Assembly (NCBI GenBank): GCA_031763025.1
Contig: JASSKH010000002.1
Coordinates: forward strand, 20,836,168-20,900,167
Length of the DNA stretch: 64,000 nt
Source of the DNA: Macrocystis pyrifera
Taxonomy: Eukaryota; Sar; Phaeophyceae; Laminariales; Laminariaceae
Direction of reading: 5' to 3'
Part shown: positions 11,268 to 20,960 of the stretch, in pieces
Layout of the letters: every line of letters starts with the position of its first letter
How positions within the stretch are numbered: position 1 is the first letter of the stretch
Position numbers and translations under genes: made by a program
The notes under the pieces: generated by a model
Told to the model about the DNA's origin: nothing
Seen by the model: only the letters and a program-made list of their open reading frames with translations
Database searches by the model: none

Positions 11268-11800
11268 TAATCTGAAGCCATTTTATTTCGTTTCGTGCGC
11301 GTGCGTGTAGTCAGAACACGGTACCGCGGGCGAGCCCGGCGCCGCCGCGGGTGTCAGCGAGTGCTAGCAGGCAGAGGGGGTGTTGCAAGTAGCGTCTTCG
11401 CCGTTTGCATGGCTAGGCATCGCGTGTGTCTCGAGACACGCGGGAAGCGCAAAGGGTATGTCTGGCCTCCTTGTGAGGCTCCGCTTGCACCATACACGAG
11501 ATATAAGGGTCATTTTGATATGCGAAATAGTATTCAAGCGGTGCTTATTTTTGCGACCAAACTAAAGGTCAAAGAGACTTCAATGCAGTTTGAGCACCAA
11601 CTTTATCGAAGTGGCGAAGCAGGGCCACGGTGAGCACCGGGCGTGACGCGAGGCGGGCGACGACGCTCACTGTGGCAGAGAGGGAGGAAAACTTTATCCG
11701 GACCCAATCGATGATGAGGTGGTCGCGAGACGGGCGGGCGGCGTACAAGGCGAAGAGGGAAGCTCTGCTGTTCGTTTCTTTCTTTTTGACCGGTGGAACG
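11268..11800 (+). repeat. Dispersed ~540-bp repeat, copy 1
   Basis: Begins TAATCTGAAGCCATTTTATT and ends near GACCGGTGGAACG. A second copy is at 15,084-15,620 in the same orientation and a third, more diverged, is at 16,879-17,428 inverted. The flanks differ abruptly at both ends. It has no TG...CA ends and no visible target duplication, so the class is unknown; a solo LTR of an unusual family or a non-autonomous element are both possible. It contains a conserved short open frame (see 11,630-11,812). Confidence 0.7.
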
Positions 11801-11812
11801 GGCAAGCGGTAA
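11630..11812 (+). CDS. Short conserved ORF in the 540-bp repeat, copy 1
   Basis: The reading frame gives a ~50-residue segment, DARRATTLTVAEREENF followed by RW.RDGRAAYKAKREALL. It is open, without frameshift, in all three repeat copies: this one, 15,448-15,651 (+), and 16,827-17,111 (minus, more diverged). The protein is basic and charged, with no domain I recognise. Conservation of the frame with many base changes suggests it is, or recently was, coding, for example an exon captured by the repeat. The start codon is uncertain. Confidence 0.35.
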   Translation: MSTGRDARRATTLTVAEREENFIRTQSMMRWSRDGRAAYKAKREALLFVSFFLTGGTGKR

Positions 11813-12365
11813 ACGCAACTCGTGAGTCACGTTTGGAAAATCAACTCAGGGGACGATAAGTAACTATCCCCTTGTACCCGCGTCGTTCAACCCATACAAA
11901 CATACAAACCGTTGGATACTCCGGTCAGCAAGTCAGGCGATCTTACGTACCGAACACATGCCAAGGCTGAGACTGACGCGGCCACGAACCGCGGCTGAGC
12001 AAGATACGAGAGCAAAATCGCTCGCAGTAGCCTTTGTCCTTTTGTGGTCTAGTCTACAGCGCTAGATTCGAGCAGCTACCTCGGCACGAGCAGCGAGAAG
12101 CCTAACAATAACAACACAGCGGTCCAGGTTGAAGCACGCCTTAAAAACGAGGTGGGTGCAGATGTGCAGATGGTGTAGACTGCTGTAGACCGACCTACCG
12201 TTGTATCTATCGCTGTCGCTCGTGAATCTTGACCAGGGGGTTTGGCTGTTGATTCACAGCAGTGTTTTTCCTTGTGTCGAATGTGTCCCTGTTTGGTTGG
12301 TCGGATCTGTACGTCAGCTGTGAGTTCAACCGATCGGTCGATACTCAACTTTCTGCACACCCCCG

Positions 12366-12634
12366 GCAGCTCATGGGCTAGCTCATCTATTGTGCATAGC
12401 TCACGCTTCGAGAACATGTGCAGATGAGCTACCGCCTATAGCTCAAGCCGGGGGAAACATGTGTAGCTCATGTAGCTCCTATAGCTCATCTCGGGCGCAG
12501 ATGAGCTACTGTAACTCATGTAGCTCCTATAGCTCAGCCTGGGAAAATGTGTGTAGATGAGCTATCTTCTGTAGCTCAAGCCTTCAAAACATGTGCAGAT
12601 GAAGTACCACCTATAGCTCAAGCCTTCCAAACAT
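12366..12634. repeat. AGCT-rich minisatellite
   Basis: Imperfect units of roughly 57-77 bases are built from TAGCTCAAGCC, AACATGTGCAGATGAGCTAC and CTATAGCTCA phrases. Many sub-words are themselves palindromic (AGCT, TAGCTA, CATG). The array runs straight into the helicase reading frame at about 12,633 and appears to truncate it. Confidence 0.75.
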
Positions 12635-13130
12635 CGACGCCGCCGACAGAGCTGGGCTAAAGCTGGACGGGCTCCCTCGAGGTGTCATCGGCTGCTGTCC
12701 GGTTCACAGGAATTTCTCCATCGTTGGTAAAGGCAAGCGGAAATTCACCATCAACAAAATGCAGGTGCCTCTGTCTCTTGGTATTTTTTCCTCAGTCTAT
12801 CGAGCACAAGGCGAAACCATCGCTAAACTTGTGTTCGACATTCGTAAGCCAGTAGACGGCTATATGGACAGCGCGGTTGTCTACGTCGCTCTGTCCCGAG
12901 CGACCGATGCCAGCAAGCTCTTCTTGCTGTCGCCGGTTACTCTCGACGATCTGACCCATCCACAGGACGACGATGTAGCGGCTATGATCGACTACCTCGA
13001 ACGCCTCGTCAAGGCTACACTAGCCTTGTTCTTGGATGATCCCTCTTCATTCCGACCGGCCACGACAAGTCCTCCGGCTAGTTATACATCCCACACCAAC
13101 GACGGACAAACAGACACCGGCTCCATCCGC
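12633..13130 (+). pseudogene. PIF1-like DNA helicase, C-terminal fragment
   Basis: In the frame that includes ATG 12,759, an upstream segment (12,633-12,758) continues the similarity with LPRGVIGCCPVHRNF, so that ATG is not the true start. The order LPRG, then PLSLGIFSSVYRAQGETI, then VVYVALSRATD and LFLLSP is the typical C-terminal part of PIF1/Rrm3-type helicases (the Q.PL..A...T.HK.QG.T and YVALSRA motifs). The usual HK before AQG is YR here. Walker A and B motifs are missing: the frame is cut upstream by the minisatellite. The reading frame runs on without a stop into a peptidase region. Such helicases occur as cellular genes and in Helitron-like transposons; no Helitron ends or Rep motif are seen. 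It is probably a broken gene. Confidence 0.7.
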
Positions 13131-14456
13131 CCTTCTCCTTTTCTGCCGCCCAATGAGAACAACAATTGCTTCTTCAACGCCGCCATCGCCTCCGCCATAG
13201 CTGCTTGGGAAGGACACTCTCTCCCCCAACCCAACCATGTCAACACCAGCTGGAGCCATCTTCTTCTCCGCTCTTGCGGCTGTGCGTGCCTGCGTGTTTG
13301 ACGGCAAGCCTCTCCAACGCACCCTCTTGGTAAGTTCTTGCTTGTTCTGTTATCCACATCTCGTCGTAATAATACCCCCCAATACTTACCGGCGCCCGCA
13401 AGTACCCATATATACATAAATACTACGTTGTGCTTCCATGTGTCTTCTAAACGTATTGTACCATTTCGTTCGGTATGCGTCGCATTCTTTGGCGGAATGC
13501 AGGATTCTTTGGCTCAAGCACGTGACAAGACCCTTGGTAGTAGCGGCCTACCGGGCGCAGGATCCGTAGTGGGAACGCCAGGCTTCATATACGAAGCGAT
13601 CACCCTTCGACCTGATGATCAACTCCACCCCAACAGCGGGTGGCCAGGTGACGTCGTGGAACGGCATGCTCGTATCATGTACACTCGGACGGCTCTCGGA
13701 TTCAACTGGCATTACACCACCGATTGCCATATCGAAGACTATGGCCATATCGAGATAACCGCATCCCAATGTGCACGATGGCGAGATACCGCACCAGTCT
13801 TGATTCCGCACGGACCGCCCCAGTCACTCCAGGATGCAGTCAATGCCTTGTTCCTAACCGGAGCCGCCTCCGACTTCTCATTTCCTGGACCTGCTCAGTG
13901 CCCCCCCTGCGACGAGAGCTGCGCCCGGCGCATCAGCACATCCACATGGTCGATTCTTCCTTGGAGTGCGGACAACGCCCCAGATCGCGTTTTCTTCGCG
14001 TCTGCACGTGTAGACATCTACGAGGACGCCGGAGAGCCGCCAGCACCGTCACCTATTTTGATGATAGGCGTTGAGTACTGCCTCGTAGCTGTCATCTACT
14101 CCATTCCGAACCATTTCGTGACCCAGTTGCGTTCGAGAGGGCGGTGGTTGAAGTACGATTGCATACTCGGGGGGAGTACCACGTCTTTCGTCGATTTCCA
14201 CTATGACTGGTATCATGGTTTCCAGCATATGTATGTCTACCTTCGAAAGTCTATGACCTTGCCTGTTCCCCAGGCACAAACGACACCATACCGTAGTGCT
14301 AGCTACCATGAGCGCGCAAGCCAAGAACGCACGAAGATAATCGAGGCGACTAGACAAGGACCCATCATGCCTCCGCCTTACCGACGTCCTGGCCACTACG
14401 ACGTGGGGAGCGCAGCTGTGCCTTGCCGACTCGACTCCGACGTTCGGCCGCCTTGA
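13131..14456 (+). pseudogene. C19/USP-type ubiquitin peptidase region fused to the helicase, one intron
   Basis: The helicase frame leads into NENNNCFFNAAI (13,152-13,187), which fits the cysteine box of USP-type (peptidase C19) enzymes; the Cys codon is 13,167-13,169. About 900 bases on, EYCLVAVIY, NHFVT and GRWLKYDC (14,068-14,166) fit the histidine box, with His at 14,112-14,114. A CPPCDESC cluster lies between. After the Cys box the better continuation (AGAIFFSALAAVRACVFDG) is in the +1 frame, so there is a frame break near 13,200-13,235. A GTAAGT donor at 13,330 and a CAG acceptor at 13,502 define a 173-bp phase-0 intron joining that frame to the downstream frame, which ends at TGA 14,454. 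Helicase plus USP in one polypeptide is unusual. Confidence 0.6.
13330..13502 (+). other. Predicted spliceosomal intron (173 bp)
   Basis: Donor GTAAGT at 13,330-13,335 and acceptor GCAG ending at 13,502. Removing it joins two open frames at codon boundaries (phase 0), whereas the unspliced frame meets a stop at 13,301. No strong polypyrimidine tract is seen before the acceptor (GGCGGAATGCAG). Confidence 0.5.
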
Positions 14457-14820
14457 GCGTCTCCCGTGTTCTTCACATGTGTGTTGAAATGATTTGATTT
14501 TTGATGTGGTATTGCTTCTCGATTAGGACTGCCTGCCTTCTTGTTTCCCTCTTTTTGCTAGAACGAATTTTGTAGAAATGTGTCCAGCCTTTCGAGTTCT
14601 GCGCGGCTACATTTATATTATCTGTTCGGTCGACAGTGTGCTGTTTACGGGGTGCATGTACGTGACGATCATCGGCGAAAAGTCTACTTGTATGCCTTTT
14701 GTCATCTTTGACTTCAAGGCAGCGTTTTATTTGGTGTGGGTGTGTTCGCGACACGTCGAGGTCATCGCAATCTGCGCGATGCTCGACTGTGACGTTTTGT
14801 TTTTGTTTTTTGCTTCAAAA
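14457..14820. other. 3' flank of the helicase-peptidase remnant; no gene
   Basis: T-rich sequence without a clear AATAAA polyadenylation signal on the + strand. Overlapping open frames (81 and 93 codons) on both strands show no motif. Confidence 0.45.
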
Positions 14821-15083
14821 TAGCGGCAACAGCAGCCTCTGCAAACAAGTAATATTCTACGTGGCAAATATCGACGTCGCGAGAGAATTGTCATACCGCC
14901 GGCCAACCTTTCGTTATATGGTAAAACCCTAGGGAACAGCGGGGCAACCCTTGAATATCACAATACTTGTAAAATGAGGTAAAAATGGAATATAGACGAG
15001 TCGTATTACGCAGCTTGCAAAGTCATATGTTAAAACCCTAGGGAACAGCGGGGCAACCCTTGCCCTGCCCTACAATATATATA
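14821..15083. repeat. Cluster of dispersed repeat fragments
   Basis: 14,821-14,886 repeats 2,488-2,550. AAAACCCTAGGGAACAGCGG occurs twice, near 14,922 and 15,032, and in diverged form near 3,104. 14,957-15,021 is the inverted partner of 10,628-10,688. The mosaic directly abuts copy 2 of the 540-bp repeat. Confidence 0.65.
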
Positions 15084-15620
15084 TAATCTGAAGCCATTTT
15101 ATTTCGTTTCGTGCGCGTGCGTGTAGTCAGAACACGGTACCGCGGGCGAGCCCGGCGCCGTCACGGGTGTCAGCGGGTGCTAGCAGGTAGAGGGGGTGTT
15201 GCAAGGAGCGCCGTCGCCGTTTGCATGGCTAGGCGTCGCGTGTTTCTCGAGACACGCAGGAAGCACGAATGAGTTCTGTCTGGCCTCCTTGTGAGGCTCC
15301 GCTTGCACCATACACGAGATGTAAGGGTCGTTTTGATATGCAAAATAATATTTAAGTGGTGCTTATTTTTGCGACTAAACTAAACTTCAAAGAGACTTCA
15401 ATGCAGTTTGAGCACCAACTTCGTCGAAGTGGCGAAGAAGGGCCACGGTGATCACCGGGCTTGACGCGAGGCGGGCGACGACGCTCACTGTGGCAGAGAG
15501 GGAGGAAAACTTTATCCGGACCCAATCGGTGGTGAGGTGGTCGCGAGACGGGCGGGCGGCGTACAAGGCGAAGAGGGCAGCTCTGCTGTTCGTTTTTTTT
15601 CTTTCTGACCGGTGGGAACG
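15084..15620 (+). repeat. Dispersed ~540-bp repeat, copy 2
   Basis: Closely matches copy 1 (11,268-11,800) from TAATCTGAAGCC through CGTGCGCGTGCGTGTAGTC and the final GACCGGTGGGAACG, with scattered substitutions and a few indels. Confidence 0.75.
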
Positions 15621-15651
15621 TGTTCCAATCAGGCAGAAAATTATTATATGA
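15448..15651 (+). CDS. Short conserved ORF in the 540-bp repeat, copy 2
   Basis: Same frame as 11,630-11,812: DARRATTLTVAEREENF then RWSRDGRAAYKAKRAALLF. The C-terminal end beyond the repeat boundary (about 15,620) differs from copy 1. No domain recognised. Whether it is translated cannot be told from sequence alone. Confidence 0.35.
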   Translation: MITGLDARRATTLTVAEREENFIRTQSVVRWSRDGRAAYKAKRAALLFVFFLSDRWERVPIRQKIII

Positions 15652-15904
15652 GAGGAGACAGGCACTGGGCCAAGGGATATTTACAAGCAACAAACAACGT
15701 AGAAGCAGACTAGACTTTTCGAGCTTGCACCAATCAAAGCAGAGCTATGACTTACCGTATGACTTGCAAAAATGGCCGTGATTGGCCAACATGTGCCGTT
15801 ACAACTGCTGCTGAGCACAGATATCGTATTGAGCGTGCTACGAGTACAACAAGCAGGCTGTTGTACATCGCTGCGGCCATGCCGCCCAGCAGCAGCAGCA
15901 GCAG

Positions 15905-16440
15905 GCAAACCATGCGCGTGAGGTGGCACATCCGCAGTATACTCTATGGATGGCTTGTATCGGGGCCTGTGATATGCATCACGGAGGATGGATAGGTAGA
16001 GTTTGCGGTGAGAGCGCATGTATGTATCCCGACTCCCGTCCACACCCACGACGACGACGACCAACAACAACCGCCACCTGCTGTTGCCCAGCAGCATAGT
16101 AACAGGCCAGACTAGCGCGTGAGGTGCACACCCGCAGTGTGTTCTTGGCTACTGTACGAACCTGTAGTTGCAAGTGTTGGAGCCTACGACGCGTCATCGA
16201 GGATAGATAGGCAGAGCTTGGTGCGCGGGGGTATGTGTGTGTAACCCGACTCCCGAACACGCCCACCGATCAACAACCAACTAACTGCCACCAGGCAAAA
16301 CTGCGTGAGGTGATACATCCAGGGTGTACTCTTGGCTACTGTTGTACCTGTCGTAGTAGTTGCAAGTGTCGGAGCCTACGATGCATCATCGAGGATAATA
16401 GGAAGAGCTTGGGGTGCGGGCGTATGTATGTATCTACAAG
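15905..16440 (+). repeat. ~190-200-bp tandem array, 3 units
   Basis: GCGTGAGGTG starts at 15,916, 16,117 and 16,303. Each unit contains CCCGCAGT or CCAGGGTGTA, then a GTGTTGGAGCCTACGA-type phrase (clear in units 2 and 3), a TCATCGAGGAT phrase, and ATGTATGTAT. A CAG-rich run (15,887-15,903) precedes it. Confidence 0.65.
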
Positions 16441-16660
16441 GCGCTTCGCTCCGCGGGCGGCCTACGCCGCCCGCTACGCTCGCTCAAGAAGGAAACATCC
16501 AATTATGCGAAGCGGACAGAGGTCCATGATTGAATATTGTTTTTTTTTATGGCCCCTGTAGTTAGCTGCAAACTGGCGACTTGATAATGCCAAGAGTCTT
16601 GCCGCCATGCTTCAGGAAAAAACAGCTCGGACGCCACATATGCTTCGCGCCGCGGGCTGT
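16431..16660 (+). repeat. GC-palindrome repeat, copy 1
   Basis: Begins TCTACAAGGCGCTTCGCTCC and contains a perfect hairpin, GCGGGCGGC-CTAC-GCCGCCCGC, at 16,453-16,474. The following ~180 bases (GCAAACTGGCGACTTGATAA, ATGCCAAGAGTC.TGCCGCC) recur at 17,581-17,810 in the same orientation with moderate divergence. The two copies flank the inverted copy of the 540-bp repeat. Confidence 0.7.
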
Positions 16661-16826
16661 TTTACACTACGCCCGCTCACACGTCGTACATACGTACATA
16701 CCCCAGGTAGGGTACTTATTTTCTTCTTTCGATATGCTCTGTGCCTGTGTACTCGTATGTACGAAAGATAAAGCACAGAACGGCACAGCAACACAGCAAA
16801 AACAACGAATATGAAACCGAAAATTT

Positions 16827-17111
16827 CTAAAAGAAAAAAAATCCCCGTCCTCTTTCGTGTAATAATTTACTATCTGAGTGGAACACCTTACACCAGTCAA
16901 AAAAAAAATGAAAAAAATGAAAAAATCTTAAAAGCAGAGCTTCTCTCTCAGCCTCGTACGCCACCCGCCCCTCTCGCGACCATCTCATCACCGATTCAGT
17001 CCGGGTAAAGCTTTCCTCCCTCTCTTCCACAGTGAGCCCCGTCGCCCGCCTCGCGTGAAGCCCGGTGCTCACCGTGGACCTCGACGCAAGCTCGACAATG
17101 TTAGTGCTCAT
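16827..17111 (-). CDS. Short conserved ORF in the 540-bp repeat, copy 3
   Basis: The frame corresponds to copies 1 and 2: HARRATGLTVEEREESF, then RWSREGRVAYEAEREALL. Many base changes relative to copies 1 and 2 alter residues conservatively, and the core keeps the frame without an indel. The C-terminal Phe/His-rich part is just the T-rich tract. Confidence 0.3.
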   Translation of the reverse strand: MSTNIVELASRSTVSTGLHARRATGLTVEEREESFTRTESVMRWSREGRVAYEAEREALLLRFFHFFHFFFDWCKVFHSDSKLLHERGRGFFFF

Positions 17112-17428
17112 TCGGGGTACCTCCCTCTTGTAACTCTCAGCCCGGTCGCGAAAATAAGCACCGCTTTAATATTATCTTACAATCCCGAACGATCCTTAAA
17201 TACTCGTACGTACTCTATCCAAAATCATAAATGGAGGCCAGATAGAGCCTATTGATGCATCCCTCGTGTCTCGAGGCACACGCGACGCCTAGGCACGAAA
17301 ACGGCGACCGCGCTCCTTGCAACTCCCCCTCTACTCGCCAGCATCCGCTGACACCCGCGACGGTGCCGGGTTCGCCCGCGCAACCGTGCTCGGAGTACAC
17401 GCACGCACACGAAACGAAAGAAGAAAAA
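16879..17428 (-). repeat. Dispersed ~540-bp repeat, copy 3 (inverted, diverged)
   Basis: On the minus strand it reads from CTTTCGTTTCGTGTGCGTGC through the conserved middle to AGCTCTGCTTTTAAG and GACTGGTGTAAGG. It is more diverged than copies 1 and 2 and carries a longer T-rich insertion near its end. It is bounded on both sides by direct copies of the GC-palindrome repeat. Confidence 0.65.
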
Positions 17429-17580
17429 AGGAAAGAAGGACTGAAAGTACGACGAGAAATGGAGAAAACAAAGACTCGCTGGAACGGCCCGGCAAGTAAT
17501 GAAAGGAGGCGATTCCCAAGTGGGAGCTCTGAGAGGCCAGGGATATACCAACCGAGCACGGTCAGAGATCGAGATCTAAG

Positions 17581-17810
17581 TATGTCTACAAGGCGCTTCG
17601 CTCCGCGGGCGGCCTACGCCGCCCGTTACGCTCGCTCAGGATGAAAAAGTACATCAAATTATGTGATGCGGACAGAAGTTTGTTCACGATTGAATGCTAT
17701 AGTTTTTTAATGTTTGTAGTTGCAAACTGGCGACTTGATAATGCCAAGAGTCCCGCCGCCATGCTTTAGGAGAAAACTGCTCGAATGCGACATAAGCTTC
17801 ACGTCGCGGA
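17581..17810 (+). repeat. GC-palindrome repeat, copy 2
   Basis: Matches 16,431-16,660. The hairpin at 17,605-17,626 has one end pair changed (G-T). The same downstream phrases (TTGCAAACTGGCGACTTGAT, AATGCCAAGAGTC) are present. Confidence 0.7.
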
Positions 17811-18130
17811 TGTCGTACGTAACTGCCTCCCGGCATAAAATTCTGTTGTGAAGCCGTTCTGTATGGTATTAATACTACTATTAATATAATAACTGTTCAT
17901 GATCTATAGGTCGTACGCCAAGATCTCCAACGATCCTTTGGCCCTAAAATAGTGTCCCATACTGCCGCAGCAAAGTATTAACACTGCTGCATCCCGGGAT
18001 GAAGTACTGCAGTAAAACCGGTCAGCTGTCCAGTATAGCAATCCGGTTTTTATTCGGGTGAGAGCACCGCATGAAAGCTACACGTTGAAACTGAGAACTA
18101 TACAACGACTCATGTATTCACAACATAGCT
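17811..18130. other. No recognisable feature
   Basis: AT-rich patch at 17,865-17,895 (ATTAATACTACTATTAATATAA). Nothing else was identified. Confidence 0.4.
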
Positions 18131-18145
18131 GGTGTTGTGGTCTTC

Positions 18146-18270
18146 TCGTACCCGGTACGTTGGCATTTCACTTGTTCTACCCATTACGGTATTCTCGCAC
18201 CCGGTACGTTGGCAATTCACTTGCTTTACCCGGTATTCACCGGTACGCTGGCATTTCCCTTGCTTTCTTG
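18146..18270 (+). repeat. Short tandem array, 3 units of CCGGTACG(T/C)TGGCA
   Basis: CCGGTACGTTGGCATTTCAC at 18,152, CCGGTACGTTGGCAATTCAC at 18,201 and CCGGTACGCTGGCATTTCCC at 18,240, each followed by TTG and a pyrimidine-rich spacer. Periods are about 49 and 39 bases. Confidence 0.7.
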
Positions 18271-18899
18271 CTTTATTCATTCGCACTGTCTGCAAATAAT
18301 TACAAATCAGAACAGACACTGGGTTGTACTGATGTAATTGGGTGTAAAGAACGGTATGGCACACACATAGGGGAGTTACGTAGTACTCCTACGATTCAGA
18401 TCGGTGGAATCTCTATACACTCTACATCCAGTAGTATTATAAAAAGGTTTTTACATCCGTACGATCGCACATTATTCATGCTGGCTGCAAAGAATGTTGT
18501 CTTCATTCATATTCTATGATGTACAGCAGTATCTTCAGCATACCGAGTGGGATCACACAGCCTCAGTTTACTACAATCGAACGCGAGCGTGTAGGTGTTG
18601 AGCGTACCGCGCATTCCTGTTTTATTTCTCCGTATCCGAGTAGCGCATGATCCGCCTGATGAAACAGGAATGCTTGAAGAGACACTAAATTGCATGGGAC
18701 CGAATGCCGAGAAACATGTTGGGATCATACTGCTTTTCCCCCCTTTACCACATATTAGACACACATATGACAGATTAACGATATACGTGGGGGGGGGCGT
18801 GACCATGGCTGAGACTCACATACATATATGTATATATATCCTTAATCTAGAGAAGAATGCAATAATCGCAACGCTGCTCCCTCTGACTACACCAACGCT

Positions 18900-20695
18900 C
18901 TGGGCGCTGGGTCAGGTCACCAATGGAACTAGACGTTATGGCCCACTGGTAGACGAATCAAGGCTATATTTGGTCTCGACCCGCATGCAGACACACTCGT
19001 TGCCCGTCTGTTTGCCTATCGCCCGCTTTGCTTGTATGCATGCCTCGTCGCATATCACATGAATGCTCATTCACCAACGAATGCATACATGCCTTTCGAC
19101 GACCAAACATATTCTCGAATTCACACACGAGCGGAATGTAATGAAAGGAATCTCGGAGACCCCATCTCTCCCGAACCCACGTTTCTCAATTGAATCAGCC
19201 GCAGCAACGTGGTTCCCCGTCAACGTCTCCATTCATCCCCCAGAAATTGTTTTTTTTTGCGGAGCAACGACCGGGATCGGGTCGCCACAGGACCTCGACG
19301 TTATTCGCTACCCGTAGACGAAGTCGGATTGTATTTGGTCGTGAATCGCATGCAAGCACACTCCCCGCTCGTCTATGCATCTATCGCTCGCTGTGCTTGT
19401 ACTAATACCTCTTCGCATATCACATGAACGCCCGTTTTCCAACGAATGCATGCATGCCTTTCGACGACCAAACAAATTATTGACTTCAAAGACGAGCAGA
19501 ATGTAATGAAAATAAACTAGGAGAGCCCACCCTTGCCGAAGCCGCGTTTCTTATTGAATCAACCGGAGCAACGTGGCTCCCCGTCAACACCTTAATACGT
19601 TCGCAAGGAATTGTTCTCTTGTACAGCAACCGCTGGGATCGGATAGCCATTGGAACTCGACGTTATAGTCAGCCCGTAGACGCATTCAGATTATGTTAGG
19701 TCTCGGATCGCATGCAAGCACACTTGTCGCTCTTCTATACGTCTACTATCTCGCTGTGCTTGTGTGCATGCCTCGTCGCATATCACATGAATGCTCATTC
19801 ACCAACGAATGCATACATGCCTTTTGACGACCAAACATATTCTCGAATTCACACACGAGCGGAATGTGATGAACGGAACCTCGGAGACCCCACCTCTCCC
19901 GAATCCACGTTTTTTCATTGAATCAGCCGGAGCAACGTGGTTCCCCGTCAACATCTCCATTCATTCCCCATAAAGCGTTTCTTTTGCGGAGCAACGACCG
20001 GGGTCGGGTTGCCACAGAAACTCGACGTAATTCTCTACCCGTAGACGGATTCAGAAAATATTTGGTCGTTAATCGCATGCAAGCACACTCCCCGCTCGTC
20101 TATACATCTATCGCTCGCTATGCTTGCAATAATGCCTCTTCGCAAATCAAATGAATGCTCGTTCACCAACGAATGCATGCGTGGCTTTCGACGACCAAAC
20201 ATATTATCGACTTCAAACACGAGCAGAGTGTAATGAAAATGACCGAGGAGACCCCACCCTTGCCGAAGCCGCGTTTCTTGTTGAATCAACCGGAGCAACG
20301 TGGCTCCCCGCCAACACCTTAATACGTTCGCAAGGAGTTGTTCTCTTCTACAGCAACCGCTGGGATCGGATCGCCATTGGAACTCGATGTTATAGTCAGC
20401 CCGTAGACGAATTCAGATTTCATTTGGTCTTGAATTGCAAGCAAGCACACTCGTCACTCTTCTATACGTCTATCGCTCGCTGTGCTTGTATGCATGCCAC
20501 ATCGCATATCACATGAATGCTCGTTCACCGACAAATGCATGCATGCCTTTCAACGACCAAACATATTATCAAATTCACACACGAGCGTAATTTAATGAAA
20601 GGAACCTCGTAGACCCCACCTCTCGCGAACCCACGTTTCTCATCAAATCAGCCGGAGCAACCTGGTCCCTTGTCAGCATATATATATATTCATTC
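18900..20695 (+). repeat. ~364-bp satellite array with alternating A/B monomers
   Basis: The landmark AACGAATGCATNCATGCCTT recurs at 19,076, 19,441, 19,804, 20,168 and about 20,530 (spacing 362-365). Units 1, 3 and 5 carry CACACACGAGCG and CCTCTC.CGAA, while units 2 and 4 carry CTTCAAA.ACGAGCAG and CCCTTGCCGAAGCC. The array is therefore built from a two-monomer (~728 bp) higher-order unit, A-B-A-B-A. It starts near 18,900 in the middle of a unit and ends in an AT run near 20,680. Each monomer has open frames up to 121 codons, but the frames are not kept between monomers, so I do not call genes. Confidence 0.85.
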
Positions 20696-20699
20696 GTAA

Positions 20700-20960
20700 G
20701 GAGTTTATAGTGCAAGCAATGTCTGCCTGGCGGGTTGGAATATTGTGTCGACGTGCTCTGCCCGGGTATTGTAGGGATGCGAGGGTCTGTGATCATTTGA
20801 CTACGGCCATGCACGATATCGAGTACTCCGACACCCCCCTCACCCCCTCCTTCCAAACCCCTCCCCCCCGCACCCCTTGCCCTTACCGCAGCCACCGTCC
20901 GCAGTCTGCCCTTGAACGGACCACTAGGTACGGATGCGCCATTACCGCAGCACTCTACCT
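20700..20960 (+). repeat. Copy of the (C)n-flanked motif family of the inverted-repeat arms
   Basis: GACTACGGCCATGCACGATA (20,800-20,819), preceded by GAGGGTCTGTGATCATTT and followed by C-rich sequence, matches 26,143-26,192 and 41,582-41,650 in layout (TATGRTCATACRACTACGG.CATGCATG then poly-C). It sits at the right edge of the satellite. Confidence 0.55.

Noticed and set aside
12412..12635. Helitron 3' hairpin or end near the helicase
   Set aside because: No CTRR end preceded by a short hairpin and no Rep-type motif were found; the adjacent sequence is a minisatellite.
19063..20516. Open frames in the 364-bp satellite (up to 121 codons)
   Set aside because: The frames shift between monomers because the period is not a constant multiple of three. 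They encode only the repeat.
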